The notes under the pieces were generated by a model. That model had not been told where the DNA came from. It was given only the letters and a program-made list of their open reading frames with translations, and did no database searches. Source: Streptomyces abyssomicinicus (lineage in GTDB: Bacteria > Actinomycetota > Actinomycetes > Streptomycetales > Streptomycetaceae). From it: a DNA stretch of 64,000 nt. Position 1 is the stretch's first letter; every line of letters starts with the position of its first letter. The DNA lies in assembly GCF_008974245.1 (NCBI RefSeq), contig NZ_BBZI01000014.1, positions 62,001-126,000 of the forward strand. Reading direction: 5' to 3'. Shown here one piece after another: positions 17,938 to 26,465 of this stretch. Position numbers and translations under genes: made by a program.

Positions 17938-19659
17938 ATGACAAATCGCGACGAAATCACTGGTTCCTCTGGAAACGAGACGAACGAGACCAGCGGGGGT
18001 GATTCGGCTGATTCCGTCCTTCGGCAGGTCACCCTGCGGAGCACCGGGGAGCTCGCCGACGCCCTGCCCTACCTGCTCGGCTACCGGCCGGAGGACAGCA
18101 TGGTCCTGGTGGCCCTGCACGACTCCGGGGACCACGGGCGGTTCGGGGGCAGGGCCCGGCTCGGCATCCCGGCCGCATCCTCCGACTGGCAGGCGGCCGC
18201 CCGGCAGCTGGCCCTCGGCCTGGTGACCGGCAGCGCCCGCCGGGGCTCCGCGGTCACCGGCATGGTGGCCTACGTGTGCGAGGAGCCCGCGCCCGGCGGC
18301 ACCGGGCGGGCCGTGATGGAACGCCTGCGGCCGCTGGCCCAGCTGCTGCGCACCGAGTGCGGGAAGCTCGACGTGCCGGTGGTCGAGGCGTTGTGCCTCT
18401 CCGGAGGGCGCTACTGGTCCTACTGCTGCTCGGACGAGCACTGCTGCCCGGCGGAGGGCAGACCCATGGGCCTTCCCGGCACCTCGGCGCTGGCCGCCGC
18501 CGCGACCTACGCCGGGCTGAGGGTGCGCGGCTCCCTGGGCGAGATGCGGGTACGGCTGCGCCCGTGGGAGGGGAGGGAGGCGGTGGCGGCCCAGGAGACC
18601 GCCCTGGACGAGACGGCCGCGAAGCTGTTGCCGCGCCTGGTCGAGGCGGACGGCCGCTCGGAGGTGGCGGAGCGGACCATGCGACTGGCGGCCCGTGCCC
18701 ACCGCCGCTACGCCGCCGAGCCGCCGCGGCCCGATCCGCTCGACGCGGACCTCCGGGACGACGCACTCCTCACCGACGAGGAGGCCGCGGGGCTGATCCT
18801 CGGACTCCAGGACCGCGCCACCCGGGACCGGGCGGCGGAGTGGATGGAGGGGACCGAGGCGGACCCCGCCCTCCGGCTCTGGCGTGCGCTCTCCCGCCGC
18901 TGCGTCGGCTCCTACGGCGAGCACGCGGCACCGCCCCTCACCCTGGCCGGCTGGGTGGCCTGGTCCACGGGGGACGACGTGGAGGCGCGGGAGGCCCTGG
19001 CGATGGCGCTCGCCGCCGACCCCGGCTACCTGTTCGCCCGCCTGCTGCACCGGGCCATCGACGAAGGGCTGGACCCCGAGTCCGTCCGCAGCTGCCTGCG
19101 CGAGGAACGGGCACGCCGGATCGGGGCCGCGGCCGGGCGGTCCGCGGCGGGCGGCGCGCCCCCGGAAGGGAGCGGCGGAGGCGGGGCATCCGCCGGGGCG
19201 CCCTCGGGTGGGACGGCGACCGAGCAGCCTCCGGGCGGGGCGTCCGTCGGCGATCCTGTGGACGGGGCGGGCGCGGGCGAGTTCACGGCGGCCGTGGCGA
19301 CGGTGCCCGACGAGAGCGTGGCCGGCGCCCGTGGTGGCACCGCCTCCGCGGCGGCCACGGCGCCGGCTCCCCGGCCGGCAGGCGGTCCGGAGGACGAGCC
19401 GGGGGTGCCCGGCGGCGGGACGTCACCGGAGGCGGAGGCCGCGGGGCAGACGGCCGCCGTCGAGCTGGCGCCCGTGGGCGGGGCGACCGGCAGCCCTCGG
19501 TCCTGCCGCGTCCCCCCGCGCGGCCGGCCCCACGGCAACAGGCGTGGTCCCGGCCGTGCCGATGCCCGGCTCAGCCGCCCGCGCGGAGGAGGTGGGCCCG
19601 CGGGTGGACCCGGAACGCTGGGGCGGGCTCGCGGCGGAAGGCGGCGGGAAGGGATGTGA
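17938..19659 (+). CDS. DUF4192 domain protein with long low-complexity tail
   Basis: A 573-residue actinobacterial DUF4192 protein. The domain runs from VTLRSTGELADALPYLLGYR (about residue 30) to about residue 395 and includes YRPEDSMVLVALHDSG and the Cys-rich YWSYCCSDEHCCPAEGRP. That segment could bind metal, but this is not established. From about residue 400 the protein is a Gly/Ala/Pro-rich tail of some 170 residues, ending Arg-rich, probably disordered. It is divergent from recQ with 100 bases between. Function is unknown. Confidence 0.85.
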   Translation: MTNRDEITGSSGNETNETSGGDSADSVLRQVTLRSTGELADALPYLLGYRPEDSMVLVALHDSGDHGRFGGRARLGIPAASSDWQAAARQLALGLVTGSARRGSAVTGMVAYVCEEPAPGGTGRAVMERLRPLAQLLRTECGKLDVPVVEALCLSGGRYWSYCCSDEHCCPAEGRPMGLPGTSALAAAATYAGLRVRGSLGEMRVRLRPWEGREAVAAQETALDETAAKLLPRLVEADGRSEVAERTMRLAARAHRRYAAEPPRPDPLDADLRDDALLTDEEAAGLILGLQDRATRDRAAEWMEGTEADPALRLWRALSRRCVGSYGEHAAPPLTLAGWVAWSTGDDVEAREALAMALAADPGYLFARLLHRAIDEGLDPESVRSCLREERARRIGAAAGRSAAGGAPPEGSGGGGASAGAPSGGTATEQPPGGASVGDPVDGAGAGEFTAAVATVPDESVAGARGGTASAAATAPAPRPAGGPEDEPGVPGGGTSPEAEAAGQTAAVELAPVGGATGSPRSCRVPPRGRPHGNRRGPGRADARLSRPRGGGGPAGGPGTLGRARGGRRREGM

Positions 19660-20492
19660 GACGAGGGATGTGAGACGAGGGGTGTGAGGCGTGAGGTGTG
19701 AGGCGAGGGAGGGGTGGGCGCGGGGCGGGTGAGGAGAGGTGAGTGGCGGTTCGGATGCCCCGTGGAGCGCTGGTCGACGGGCCGATCCGCGGTTCGGCCG
19801 GGTGGTGGAACCGTGTTCGGCAGGTCCACCGCCAGGGCGCCCCGTGACCGGGCCGTGCGGGGCGCGGGATCGCCTCTCACGGATGGTGGCCCTCTGTCGC
19901 GGGGCTCGCCGGACGCTGCCGAGGTGATCGGTCACCGACCGCCCGGGACCTCCGGCGAGGGGTGCCGCGCACTCCCCGCCGGACGGTTCTCCAGGATCGC
20001 GCCGGCGGTCCCGCACCGTGGCCTGGCCTGGCCTGGCCTGGCCGTGCCTCTCCTCGCCGTGCCGGGTCGTCCCGCGCCCTCTCCTGCGCTCGGCCTCGCC
20101 TCCCGGTGCCATGCACTCGCCGTGCCGTGCCTCGCCGTGCGCTTCCGTGCCCCTGACAGGCCGGGTCGTCCTGCGGCTGCCGCCCGCTTGACCGCCGTAC
20201 CCGCGGTGGCCGGCGTCCGTCCGCGGGTCGCCGGCGGCCGGAGTCCCGGCCGCCGACGTCGGTGGCCGCCCTGACGGTCCCGTCCGGCACGGTCACTCTG
20301 CGCCGCCAAGGCGTGACACCGATGGGCGAGGTCTCTCCCGACCCGGACCGCGGGACCCACGAACCGTGCCGTCCCGGCCGCCGGGCCCGGCTTCGCGGGG
20401 CCGCACCGGCGGCCTCAGGGCGCCGGCTGTCTCCAACTGCGGGTTCGGTCCGAAGCGGTGTTTATCGTCAGGCAGACGACTATGATCGCCGC
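19660..20492. other. 833-base gap with simple repeats, no supported gene
   Basis: Frames on both strands look like shadows. Around 19655-19710 a GATGTGAGACGAGG-type motif repeats directly after the DUF4192 stop, and at 20021-20043 the pentamer GGCCT is repeated about four times. The last part holds the Nudix gene promoter. Confidence 0.6.
20463..20482. promoter_or_regulatory. Weak inverted repeat before the Nudix regulator
   Basis: TCGTC-N5-GACGA forms a small palindrome ten bases before the Nudix start. Nudix/winged-helix regulators of the NrtR type often repress their own promoter, so it is a candidate operator, but the arms are short. Confidence 0.3.
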
Positions 20493-21257
20493 ATGCCCTA
20501 CGACCCGTCAGCCTTTCCTCCCTTCGCCGTCACCGTGGACCTGGTGGTGCTGACCGTGCGCCGTCACTCACTGTGCGCACTGGCGGTCCGTCGCGGCGAG
20601 CCCCCCTTCCAGGGCCGCTGGGCCCTTCCCGGAGGCTTCGTGCGCGAGGACGAGGACCTGACCCAGGCCGCGGCGCGCGAACTCCACGAGGAGACCGGCC
20701 TGCGGGCGCACGACCCCGTCGTCCCCGCGGAACCCCCGCAGGACAACGGCGCCCACCTCGAACAGCTCGCCACCTACGGGGATCCGAAGAGGGACCCCCG
20801 GATGCGGGTGGTCAGCGTCGCCCACCTCGCCCTCGCCCCCGACCTCCCCGCCCCGCGCCCCGGCGGCGACGCCGGAGACGCCCGCTGGGCCCCCGTGGAG
20901 GAACTGCTCGAGCCGTCCGGGGACGGCGGCCCCGACCAGGAGGCGCCGCTCGCCTTCGATCACGCGCACATCCTCGCCGACGGAGTCGAACGAGCCCGCT
21001 CAAAGATCGAATACTCCTCGCTGGCCACGGCGTTCTGCCCGCCGGAGTTCACCGTCGGGGAACTGCGCCGTGTCTACGAGGCGGTGTGGGGCGTCACCCT
21101 CGACCCGCGGAACTTCCACCGCAAGGTCACCGGCACGCCCGGCTTCCTGGTTCCGACCGGAGGCACCACCACCCGTCAGGGGGGCCGTCCCGCCCAGCTG
21201 TTCCGCGCAGGCGGAGCCACGCTGCTCAACCCGCCGATGCTGCGCCCCGAGATCTGA
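20493..21257 (+). CDS. Nudix hydrolase-like regulator (NrtR architecture)
   Basis: A 254-residue protein. Residues 1-150 are a Nudix domain with the box GGFVREDEDLTQAAARELHE (continuing ETGL). Residues 170-254 form a winged-helix domain containing YSSLATAFCPPEFTVGELRR and FHRKVTGTPGFLVPTG, as in NrtR repressors. In that family the Nudix part senses ADP-ribose or NAD-related nucleotides and the winged helix binds DNA, often controlling NAD metabolism. The Nudix box is intact, so hydrolysis is also possible. The ATG at 20493 begins MPYDPSAFPPF. No NAD biosynthesis gene is adjacent. Confidence 0.85.
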   Translation: MPYDPSAFPPFAVTVDLVVLTVRRHSLCALAVRRGEPPFQGRWALPGGFVREDEDLTQAAARELHEETGLRAHDPVVPAEPPQDNGAHLEQLATYGDPKRDPRMRVVSVAHLALAPDLPAPRPGGDAGDARWAPVEELLEPSGDGGPDQEAPLAFDHAHILADGVERARSKIEYSSLATAFCPPEFTVGELRRVYEAVWGVTLDPRNFHRKVTGTPGFLVPTGGTTTRQGGRPAQLFRAGGATLLNPPMLRPEI

Positions 21258-21374
21258 GGCCAGGCGCCCCGGCCGTCCTCATGCCGTCGCACGCTCGGGG
21301 AATTCTCCCGGCAACGGCAAGGCAAAACGGGCAAACTGTAAGCAGATAACGCGTATCGCGCTATCTTGCTACGG

Positions 21375-23312
21375 GTGATCAAGGCCATCGGACTGACCAG
21401 TGCCCCCCGCAAGGAGCTTCCGCCCGCCGTCGACGACGTCTCCTTCGAGGCGCTTCCCGGCCGTGTCACCGCACTCCTCGGGGCGCCGGGTGCGGGCCGG
21501 ACCACGGTTCTCCAACTCATGCTGGAACTGCGGCCGGGACGCGGCGTCACCCACTTCAGGGGCCGCCCCCTGCACGCGTCGCCGGCCCCGCTGCGCGAAG
21601 TGGGGGCGGTCCTCGGCGACGTCCCGGGCCACCCTGCCAGGACCGTCCGCGGTCACCTCCGCATGGTCTGCGCGGCCGCCGGGGTGCCCGCCGCCCGTGC
21701 CGACGAACTCCTGGAGAGGGCCGGCCTGGTGGAACTGCGCGACCGGCGGCTCGACTCCCTCTCCCGCGGCGCCGACCGACGGCTCGGCATGGCGTGCGCC
21801 CTGCTGGCGGCGCCCCACGCCCTGGTCCTCGACGAACCTGCCGCCGACCTCGCTCCCGAGGACGCCCGATGGCTCCACGCCGAGATGCGTCGCCACGCCG
21901 ACCACGGAGGTGTGGTGCTGTTCACCACCGCGGATCCGCGGGAGGCGGCCCGCGTCGCCGACCGGGTGGTCACCCTCGACCGGGGCCGCGTGGTGGCCGG
22001 TCAGGACGTCGAGGAGTTCACCCGCGCCCGCCTGCGCCGCCGCGTCGCCGTCCGCACCCCGCACGCCGCGCGCCTCGCGGACCTGCTGGCCAAGGAGGCG
22101 CGGACCTCCCGTCGCCCGGTGGAGGTGGTCCGGGAGGGCGGTGCGCTCCTGTCGGTCTACGGCGGCAGTTGCGCCGAGATCGGCGAGACCGCCTACCGGC
22201 ACGGTGTCCTGATCCATCAACTCGCCGAGGAGACCGGGGACATGGGGCCTGGGGCGGCCGCCGTACCGCCCACCGGGAAGGCCACCGGGATCCCGCGGGA
22301 CGCGTGGGCCGCGGGGAGGTCCGCCGCACGCGCCGACGACGCCGCCGCTGTGTCCCTCCCCGCGGCGGCCCCCTTCATGGTTTCCCCGAAAGGGCAGCCC
22401 CCCGAGGGCGCGTCCCCCGAGGGAGCGCCTCCCGAGGGGCCGCCTCCCGAGGGGACCTCCTCCGGGGAGGGCATCCCCGGTGCGGGCCCGCGGCGCCCCC
22501 CGCGCCGTGTCCGCCGCCCCTTCTCGCCGTCGCGGCCACTGCGTTACGAGTGCCGGCGGGCCGGCGGCACCGGTGTCTGGGCGCGTACCGCCCTGGCCGT
22601 CGTCCTGAGTTCCGCCCTGGTCACCCTGGTGCTGGCCCGCATCGGCCACACCCCGCACCCCCAACTGCTCGCCGCCTGGCCCGCGCAGCTGCCCCTGCCG
22701 CCGGCCGCACTGGCCGCCGGGCTCTTCGGGGCCCTCTCCTCCGGCCACGAATTCCGTTACCCCGCCCTCGCCGTCGACCGGGGCACCGTTCCGCGGCGAC
22801 TGGGTCTGCTGGTCGCCAAGTTGCTGGTCTCGGCGACGGCGGCCGCCGTGCCCGCGTTCGTCGCCGTGGTCGTCGACGCCTTGCTGCTGCGGCTGTTCCT
22901 CGGCGAGGAGTACACCGCGTTGCCCCCCGGGTGGCCGGCCCTGGCGGCGGGCTGGCTCGCCCTGGTGACGGCGTGCGCGTGGGCGGGGGTCCTGGCCGCC
23001 GGGCTCTTCCGGTCCGTCGCCGGAGGGCTGGCCGCGGTGCTCGCCGTCCCCGTCGTCGCGACCCCCCTGGCCGACCGTGCCGTCGGACTCCTCCTGCCCG
23101 CCGCGGGGGCCGGACGCCCGCTGCGGTGGGGCGGTGAACTGCTCGCCCGGTGGCACCTCGGCCGCCCCGGAACGGCCGGGGAGGCGCTGCGGGTGATCGG
23201 CCAACCCATGGGCCTTGCCATGGCGTTGTCGCTCGCGGCGCTGGTGTGCGCGTACCTGTTCACGGGGCTGCGCAGGGTGGCCCGGCAGCGTCCGGAACGG
23301 GGCCGAAGGTGA
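21375..23312 (+). CDS. ABC transporter: fused ATPase-permease with degenerate Walker A
   Basis: A 645-residue protein. The N-terminal ABC domain (about 1-225) has GAPGAGRTT at residues 36-44, where the invariant Walker A Lys is Arg42. The signature is degenerate (LSRGADRRLG, 129-138) while Walker B ALVLDEP (149-155) is intact. A Pro/Glu/Gly linker with imperfect PPEG-type pentapeptide repeats (about 338-365) leads to roughly six membrane segments. The loss of the Lys may weaken ATP hydrolysis. The GTG at 21375 gives the expected start VIKAIGLTS; a TTG at 21366 is also in frame. It lies upstream of whiH; the substrate is unknown. Confidence 0.85.
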   Translation: MIKAIGLTSAPRKELPPAVDDVSFEALPGRVTALLGAPGAGRTTVLQLMLELRPGRGVTHFRGRPLHASPAPLREVGAVLGDVPGHPARTVRGHLRMVCAAAGVPAARADELLERAGLVELRDRRLDSLSRGADRRLGMACALLAAPHALVLDEPAADLAPEDARWLHAEMRRHADHGGVVLFTTADPREAARVADRVVTLDRGRVVAGQDVEEFTRARLRRRVAVRTPHAARLADLLAKEARTSRRPVEVVREGGALLSVYGGSCAEIGETAYRHGVLIHQLAEETGDMGPGAAAVPPTGKATGIPRDAWAAGRSAARADDAAAVSLPAAAPFMVSPKGQPPEGASPEGAPPEGPPPEGTSSGEGIPGAGPRRPPRRVRRPFSPSRPLRYECRRAGGTGVWARTALAVVLSSALVTLVLARIGHTPHPQLLAAWPAQLPLPPAALAAGLFGALSSGHEFRYPALAVDRGTVPRRLGLLVAKLLVSATAAAVPAFVAVVVDALLLRLFLGEEYTALPPGWPALAAGWLALVTACAWAGVLAAGLFRSVAGGLAAVLAVPVVATPLADRAVGLLLPAAGAGRPLRWGGELLARWHLGRPGTAGEALRVIGQPMGLAMALSLAALVCAYLFTGLRRVARQRPERGRR

Positions 23313-23372
23313 CCGCTCGACGCTTCGGAGTCCCCCCGTACCCCCAACTCGCCATGGAACGTCACATTTCTT

Positions 23373-23380
23373 TCCGATAA
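23373..23380 (+). promoter_or_regulatory. Candidate sigma-WhiG -10 element before whiH
   Basis: TCCGATAA matches seven of eight positions of the motility/WhiG-class -10 consensus GCCGATAA and lies 93 bases before the whiH start. whiH is a known target of sigma-WhiG. The -35 region upstream lacks a clean TAAA, so the call rests on the -10 and the gene identity. Confidence 0.55.
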
Positions 23381-23473
23381 GGCGTCAATTGAGACGGGGT
23401 GAGCGATCACCCTTTCGTGTGCTTTTCACCAAAGCGCTCAAGGGAGTTGGCGCCGGCGCCGACAAAAGATTCC

Positions 23474-24355
23474 GTGAGTACCCTTGCGCACACCATGATG
23501 ACCGCCGCCCGCTCCGCCGACTCCGGCCTGGCCGGCGCGGGTGAAATCGACCGCTACCCCTACGCCGAGGGCCCCACGGCGGACAGGGTCGGCGTGCCCT
23601 CCTGGGACGCCGAACCGGAGCTTGGCCGGGTCGGCGCCCGCCGCGCGGCCGGAAGCCGTGGCCGTGGACTGCACGGCCAACTCGTGCAACAGCTGGGACA
23701 GATGATCGTCTCCGGTGATCTGGGGGCGGACCGGCCGCTCGTTCCCGAGGAGATCGGTCAGCGGTTCGAGGTGTCCCGCACCGTCGTCCGTGAATCCCTC
23801 CGCGTGCTGGAGGCGAAGGGTCTGGTCAGCGCCCGGCCCAACGTGGGCACGCGGGTGCGGCCGGTCAGTGACTGGAATCTGCTCGACCCCGACATCATCG
23901 AATGGCGGGCGTTCGGCCCCCAGCGCGACAACCAGCGCCGGGAGCTGACCGAGCTGCGCTGGACGATCGAGCCGCTCGCCGCGCGGCTGGCCGCCGGGCA
24001 CGGCCGGGAGGACGTCCAGCAACGCCTCGCCGACATGGTCGAGATCATGAACCACTCGGTGGCCCAGGGCGACGCCCTGACCTTCTCCCGGGCCGACGCC
24101 GAGTTCCATTCCCTGCTCATCCAGGTCGCCGGCAACCGGATGCTGGAGCACCTCTCGGGCATCGTCTCGTCCGCCCTCCAGGTCTCGGGAGGTCCCGTCA
24201 CCGGCTGCGACCGGCCGAACGAGACCTCGCTGACCCACCACGCGCGCATCGTGGAGGCCTTGGCGCAGGCCGACGGCGCGGCCGCCGAGGCCGCCATGCG
24301 GCAGCTGCTCACCGTGCACCCGGACACCGTCGTCCCGGCGCCCCGCGAGCACTGA
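23474..24355 (+). CDS. whiH: Sporulation regulator WhiH (GntR/FadR family)
   Basis: A 293-residue GntR-family protein. After about 55 variable residues the winged helix-turn-helix runs from GRGLHGQLVQQLGQMIVSGD to RPNVGTRVRP, with VSRTVVRESLRVLEAKGLV as the recognition region. The FCD ligand-binding domain follows, including FSRADAEFHSLLIQVAGN. Position immediately before hrdB and length near 295 residues identify it as WhiH, needed for sporulation septation in aerial hyphae. The GTG at 23474 gives VSTLAHTMMTAARS. A candidate sigma-WhiG promoter precedes it. Confidence 0.9.
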   Translation: MSTLAHTMMTAARSADSGLAGAGEIDRYPYAEGPTADRVGVPSWDAEPELGRVGARRAAGSRGRGLHGQLVQQLGQMIVSGDLGADRPLVPEEIGQRFEVSRTVVRESLRVLEAKGLVSARPNVGTRVRPVSDWNLLDPDIIEWRAFGPQRDNQRRELTELRWTIEPLAARLAAGHGREDVQQRLADMVEIMNHSVAQGDALTFSRADAEFHSLLIQVAGNRMLEHLSGIVSSALQVSGGPVTGCDRPNETSLTHHARIVEALAQADGAAAEAAMRQLLTVHPDTVVPAPREH

Positions 24356-24372
24356 CGGAAGAGGGGCCGGGC

Positions 24373-24397
24373 GCCGCCGGGGTGATGTCCCGGCGGC
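24373..24397 (+). terminator. Hairpin terminator after whiH
   Basis: GCCGCCGGG (24373-24381) pairs perfectly with CCCGGCGGC (24389-24397) across seven bases, 18 bases past the whiH stop. It would separate whiH from hrdB transcription. Confidence 0.7.
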
Positions 24398-24466
24398 CCC
24401 TCCCGTCCGGCATCGGCGGTCCCTCCCGTCCGGCATCGGCGGTCCCTCCCGTCCGGCCATGGCGGC
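24398..24466. repeat. 23-bp tandem repeat, three copies, between whiH and hrdB
   Basis: Copies at 24398-24420 and 24421-24443 are identical; the third, 24444-24466, differs at a few bases. Each begins CCCTCCCGTCCGGC. The array starts exactly where the whiH terminator arm ends. Confidence 0.85.
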
Positions 24467-24604
24467 TCTTCCCCTCCGGTGTCTCCGGGCGGGGTGTCCT
24501 GCATCACGAGATCTGCGGAAAACGGTCGGTCCGTGACCGGCGATGACCGACTATCTTCGGTATTGCACCCTTTCGCGGTGTGACTCGGGCCACGCAGATT
24601 GGGC

Positions 24605-24631
24605 GTAACGCTCGGCGGAGCAGCGCGATGA
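24605..24631 (+). promoter_or_regulatory. Candidate ECF-type promoter of hrdB
   Basis: GTAAC (24605-24609) and CGATGA (24626-24631) are separated by 16 bases, the spacing expected for an ECF sigma factor promoter, about 160 bases upstream of hrdB. In S. griseus the principal hrdB promoter is read by the ECF factor ShbA; this element is the natural candidate for the equivalent here. Confidence 0.55.
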
Positions 24632-24793
24632 CCTAATAGGTGACAGCCGAGGAAGGAATACGGACGCCGTACGCGGCGCTTCCCCTCCCGGCCCGAGCCC
24701 GCGCCGTCGGCTCATCCCCAGGTCGGCGGTCGTCGGCTCCTGTCCTCGCGGACGGGGCCGGAAGCCGTTTTCCAACGTTCCGAGAGGTTGTTC

Positions 24794-26317
24794 GTGTCGG
24801 CCAGCACATCCCGTACGCTCCCGCCGGAGATCGCCGAGTCCGTCTCTCTCATGGCGCTCATCGAGCGTGGGAAGGCTGAGGGGCAGATCGGCGGCGATGA
24901 CGTGCGTCGCGCCTTCGAAGCCGACCAGATTCCGGCCACTCAGTGGAAGAACGTTCTCCGCAGCCTCAACCAGATCCTCGAGGACGAGGGTGTGACGCTG
25001 ATGGTGAACGCGGCGGAGCCCAAGCGCGCCCGCAAGAGCGTCGCCGCCAAGAGCACCGCGAAGCGCACCACGACCCGGTCGGTCGCCGCGAAGACGGTGG
25101 CGAAGAAGACCGCCGCTCCCACGGCTCCCGTCGAGGAGGGTGAGGAGGCGGAGGCCGCCTCGCCCGCCAAGAAGGCCGCCGCCAAGAAGACCACCGCCAA
25201 GAAGGCGGTGGCGAAGAAGACCACCGCCAAGAAGACCGCGGCGAAGAAGACGGCGTCCAAGAAGGACGACCCGGACCTCGTCGAGGAGGAGCTCGAGGAG
25301 ACTCCCGGCAAGGCCGGTGACGAGCCCGAGGGCGCCGAGAGTGCCGGCTTCGTGCTGTCCGACGAGGACGAGGACGACGCCCCGGCCCAGCAGGTCGCCG
25401 CGGCCGGCGCCACCGCGGACCCGGTCAAGGACTACCTGAAGCAGATCGGCAAGGTCCCGCTGCTCAACGCCGAGCAGGAGGTCGAGCTTGCCAAGCGCAT
25501 CGAGGCCGGCCTGTTCGCCGAGGACAAGCTGGCGAACTCGGACAAGATCGCGCCCAAGCTCAAGCGTGAGCTGGAGATCATCGCCGAGGACGGCCGCCGC
25601 GCCAAGAACCACCTGCTGGAGGCCAACCTCCGACTGGTCGTCTCGCTGGCCAAGCGCTACACGGGCCGCGGCATGCTCTTCCTGGACCTGATCCAGGAGG
25701 GCAACCTCGGTCTGATCCGCGCCGTGGAGAAGTTCGACTACACCAAGGGCTACAAGTTCTCCACGTACGCCACCTGGTGGATCCGTCAGGCGATCACCCG
25801 CGCCATGGCCGACCAGGCGCGCACCATCCGTATCCCGGTGCACATGGTCGAGGTCATCAACAAGCTGGCCCGCGTCCAGCGCCAGATGCTCCAGGACCTG
25901 GGCCGCGAGCCCACCCCGGAGGAGCTGGCCAAGGAACTCGACATGACCCCGGAGAAGGTCATCGAGGTCCAGAAGTACGGCCGCGAGCCCATCTCCCTGC
26001 ACACCCCGCTCGGCGAGGACGGCGACAGCGAGTTCGGTGACCTGATCGAGGACTCCGAGGCGGTCGTGCCGGCCGACGCGGTCAGCTTCACCCTCCTCCA
26101 GGAGCAGCTGCACTCCGTCCTGGACACCCTCTCCGAGCGTGAGGCGGGCGTGGTCTCCATGCGCTTCGGTCTCACCGACGGCCAGCCGAAGACGCTCGAC
26201 GAGATCGGCAAGGTCTACGGCGTGACGCGTGAGCGCATCCGTCAGATCGAGTCGAAGACGATGTCGAAGCTGCGTCACCCGTCGCGTTCGCAGGTCCTGC
26301 GCGACTACCTCGACTGA
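24794..26317 (+). CDS. hrdB: Principal RNA polymerase sigma factor HrdB
   Basis: A 507-residue primary sigma-70 factor. Region 1.1 (SLMALIERGKAEGQIGGDDV) is followed by a long Lys/Ala-rich insert (about 75-165) built from AAKKTTAKK-like repeats and an acidic stretch. Region 1.2 starts near DPVKDYLKQIGKVPLL, region 2 contains NLGLIRAVEKFDYTKGYKFS and TYATWWIRQAITRAMADQAR, and region 4 ends with GVTRERIRQIESKTMSKLRH. It directs most vegetative transcription. The GTG at 24794 gives VSASTSRTLPPEIAES, the conserved Streptomyces start. A candidate ECF promoter and a strong terminator bracket it. Confidence 0.97.
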   Translation: MSASTSRTLPPEIAESVSLMALIERGKAEGQIGGDDVRRAFEADQIPATQWKNVLRSLNQILEDEGVTLMVNAAEPKRARKSVAAKSTAKRTTTRSVAAKTVAKKTAAPTAPVEEGEEAEAASPAKKAAAKKTTAKKAVAKKTTAKKTAAKKTASKKDDPDLVEEELEETPGKAGDEPEGAESAGFVLSDEDEDDAPAQQVAAAGATADPVKDYLKQIGKVPLLNAEQEVELAKRIEAGLFAEDKLANSDKIAPKLKRELEIIAEDGRRAKNHLLEANLRLVVSLAKRYTGRGMLFLDLIQEGNLGLIRAVEKFDYTKGYKFSTYATWWIRQAITRAMADQARTIRIPVHMVEVINKLARVQRQMLQDLGREPTPEELAKELDMTPEKVIEVQKYGREPISLHTPLGEDGDSEFGDLIEDSEAVVPADAVSFTLLQEQLHSVLDTLSEREAGVVSMRFGLTDGQPKTLDEIGKVYGVTRERIRQIESKTMSKLRHPSRSQVLRDYLD

Positions 26318-26349
26318 CCGGGACCGGTCACAACCGGTCGGAAAGCGCG

Positions 26350-26389
26350 GCGAAGGCCCGGCTCCTCTTCTCGGGAGCCGGGCCTTCGC
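26350..26389 (+). terminator. 16-bp hairpin terminator after hrdB
   Basis: Bases 26350-26365 pair perfectly with 26374-26389 across an 8-base loop, 33 bases after the hrdB stop. Confidence 0.9.
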
Positions 26390-26429
26390 GTCGTCGCACC
26401 TGTGGCGACGGGCCCGGCTGGATTACTTT

Positions 26430-26450
26430 GGGTCGACACATGGTCGACCC
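26430..26450. promoter_or_regulatory. Perfect 8-bp inverted repeat before the protease gene
   Basis: GGGTCGAC-ACATG-GTCGACCC sits 15 bases before the protease start and just after a -10-like TTACTTT. It could be a repressor operator or a 5' leader hairpin. Confidence 0.55.
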
Positions 26451-26465
26451 GGAGTGAGGAATGTC

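Noticed and set aside
19423..20112. Possible gene in the 19.66-20.49 kb gap
   Set aside because: Composition is Arg/Gly/Pro/Ala shadow-like, there is no ribosome binding site and it overlaps the DUF4192 tail.
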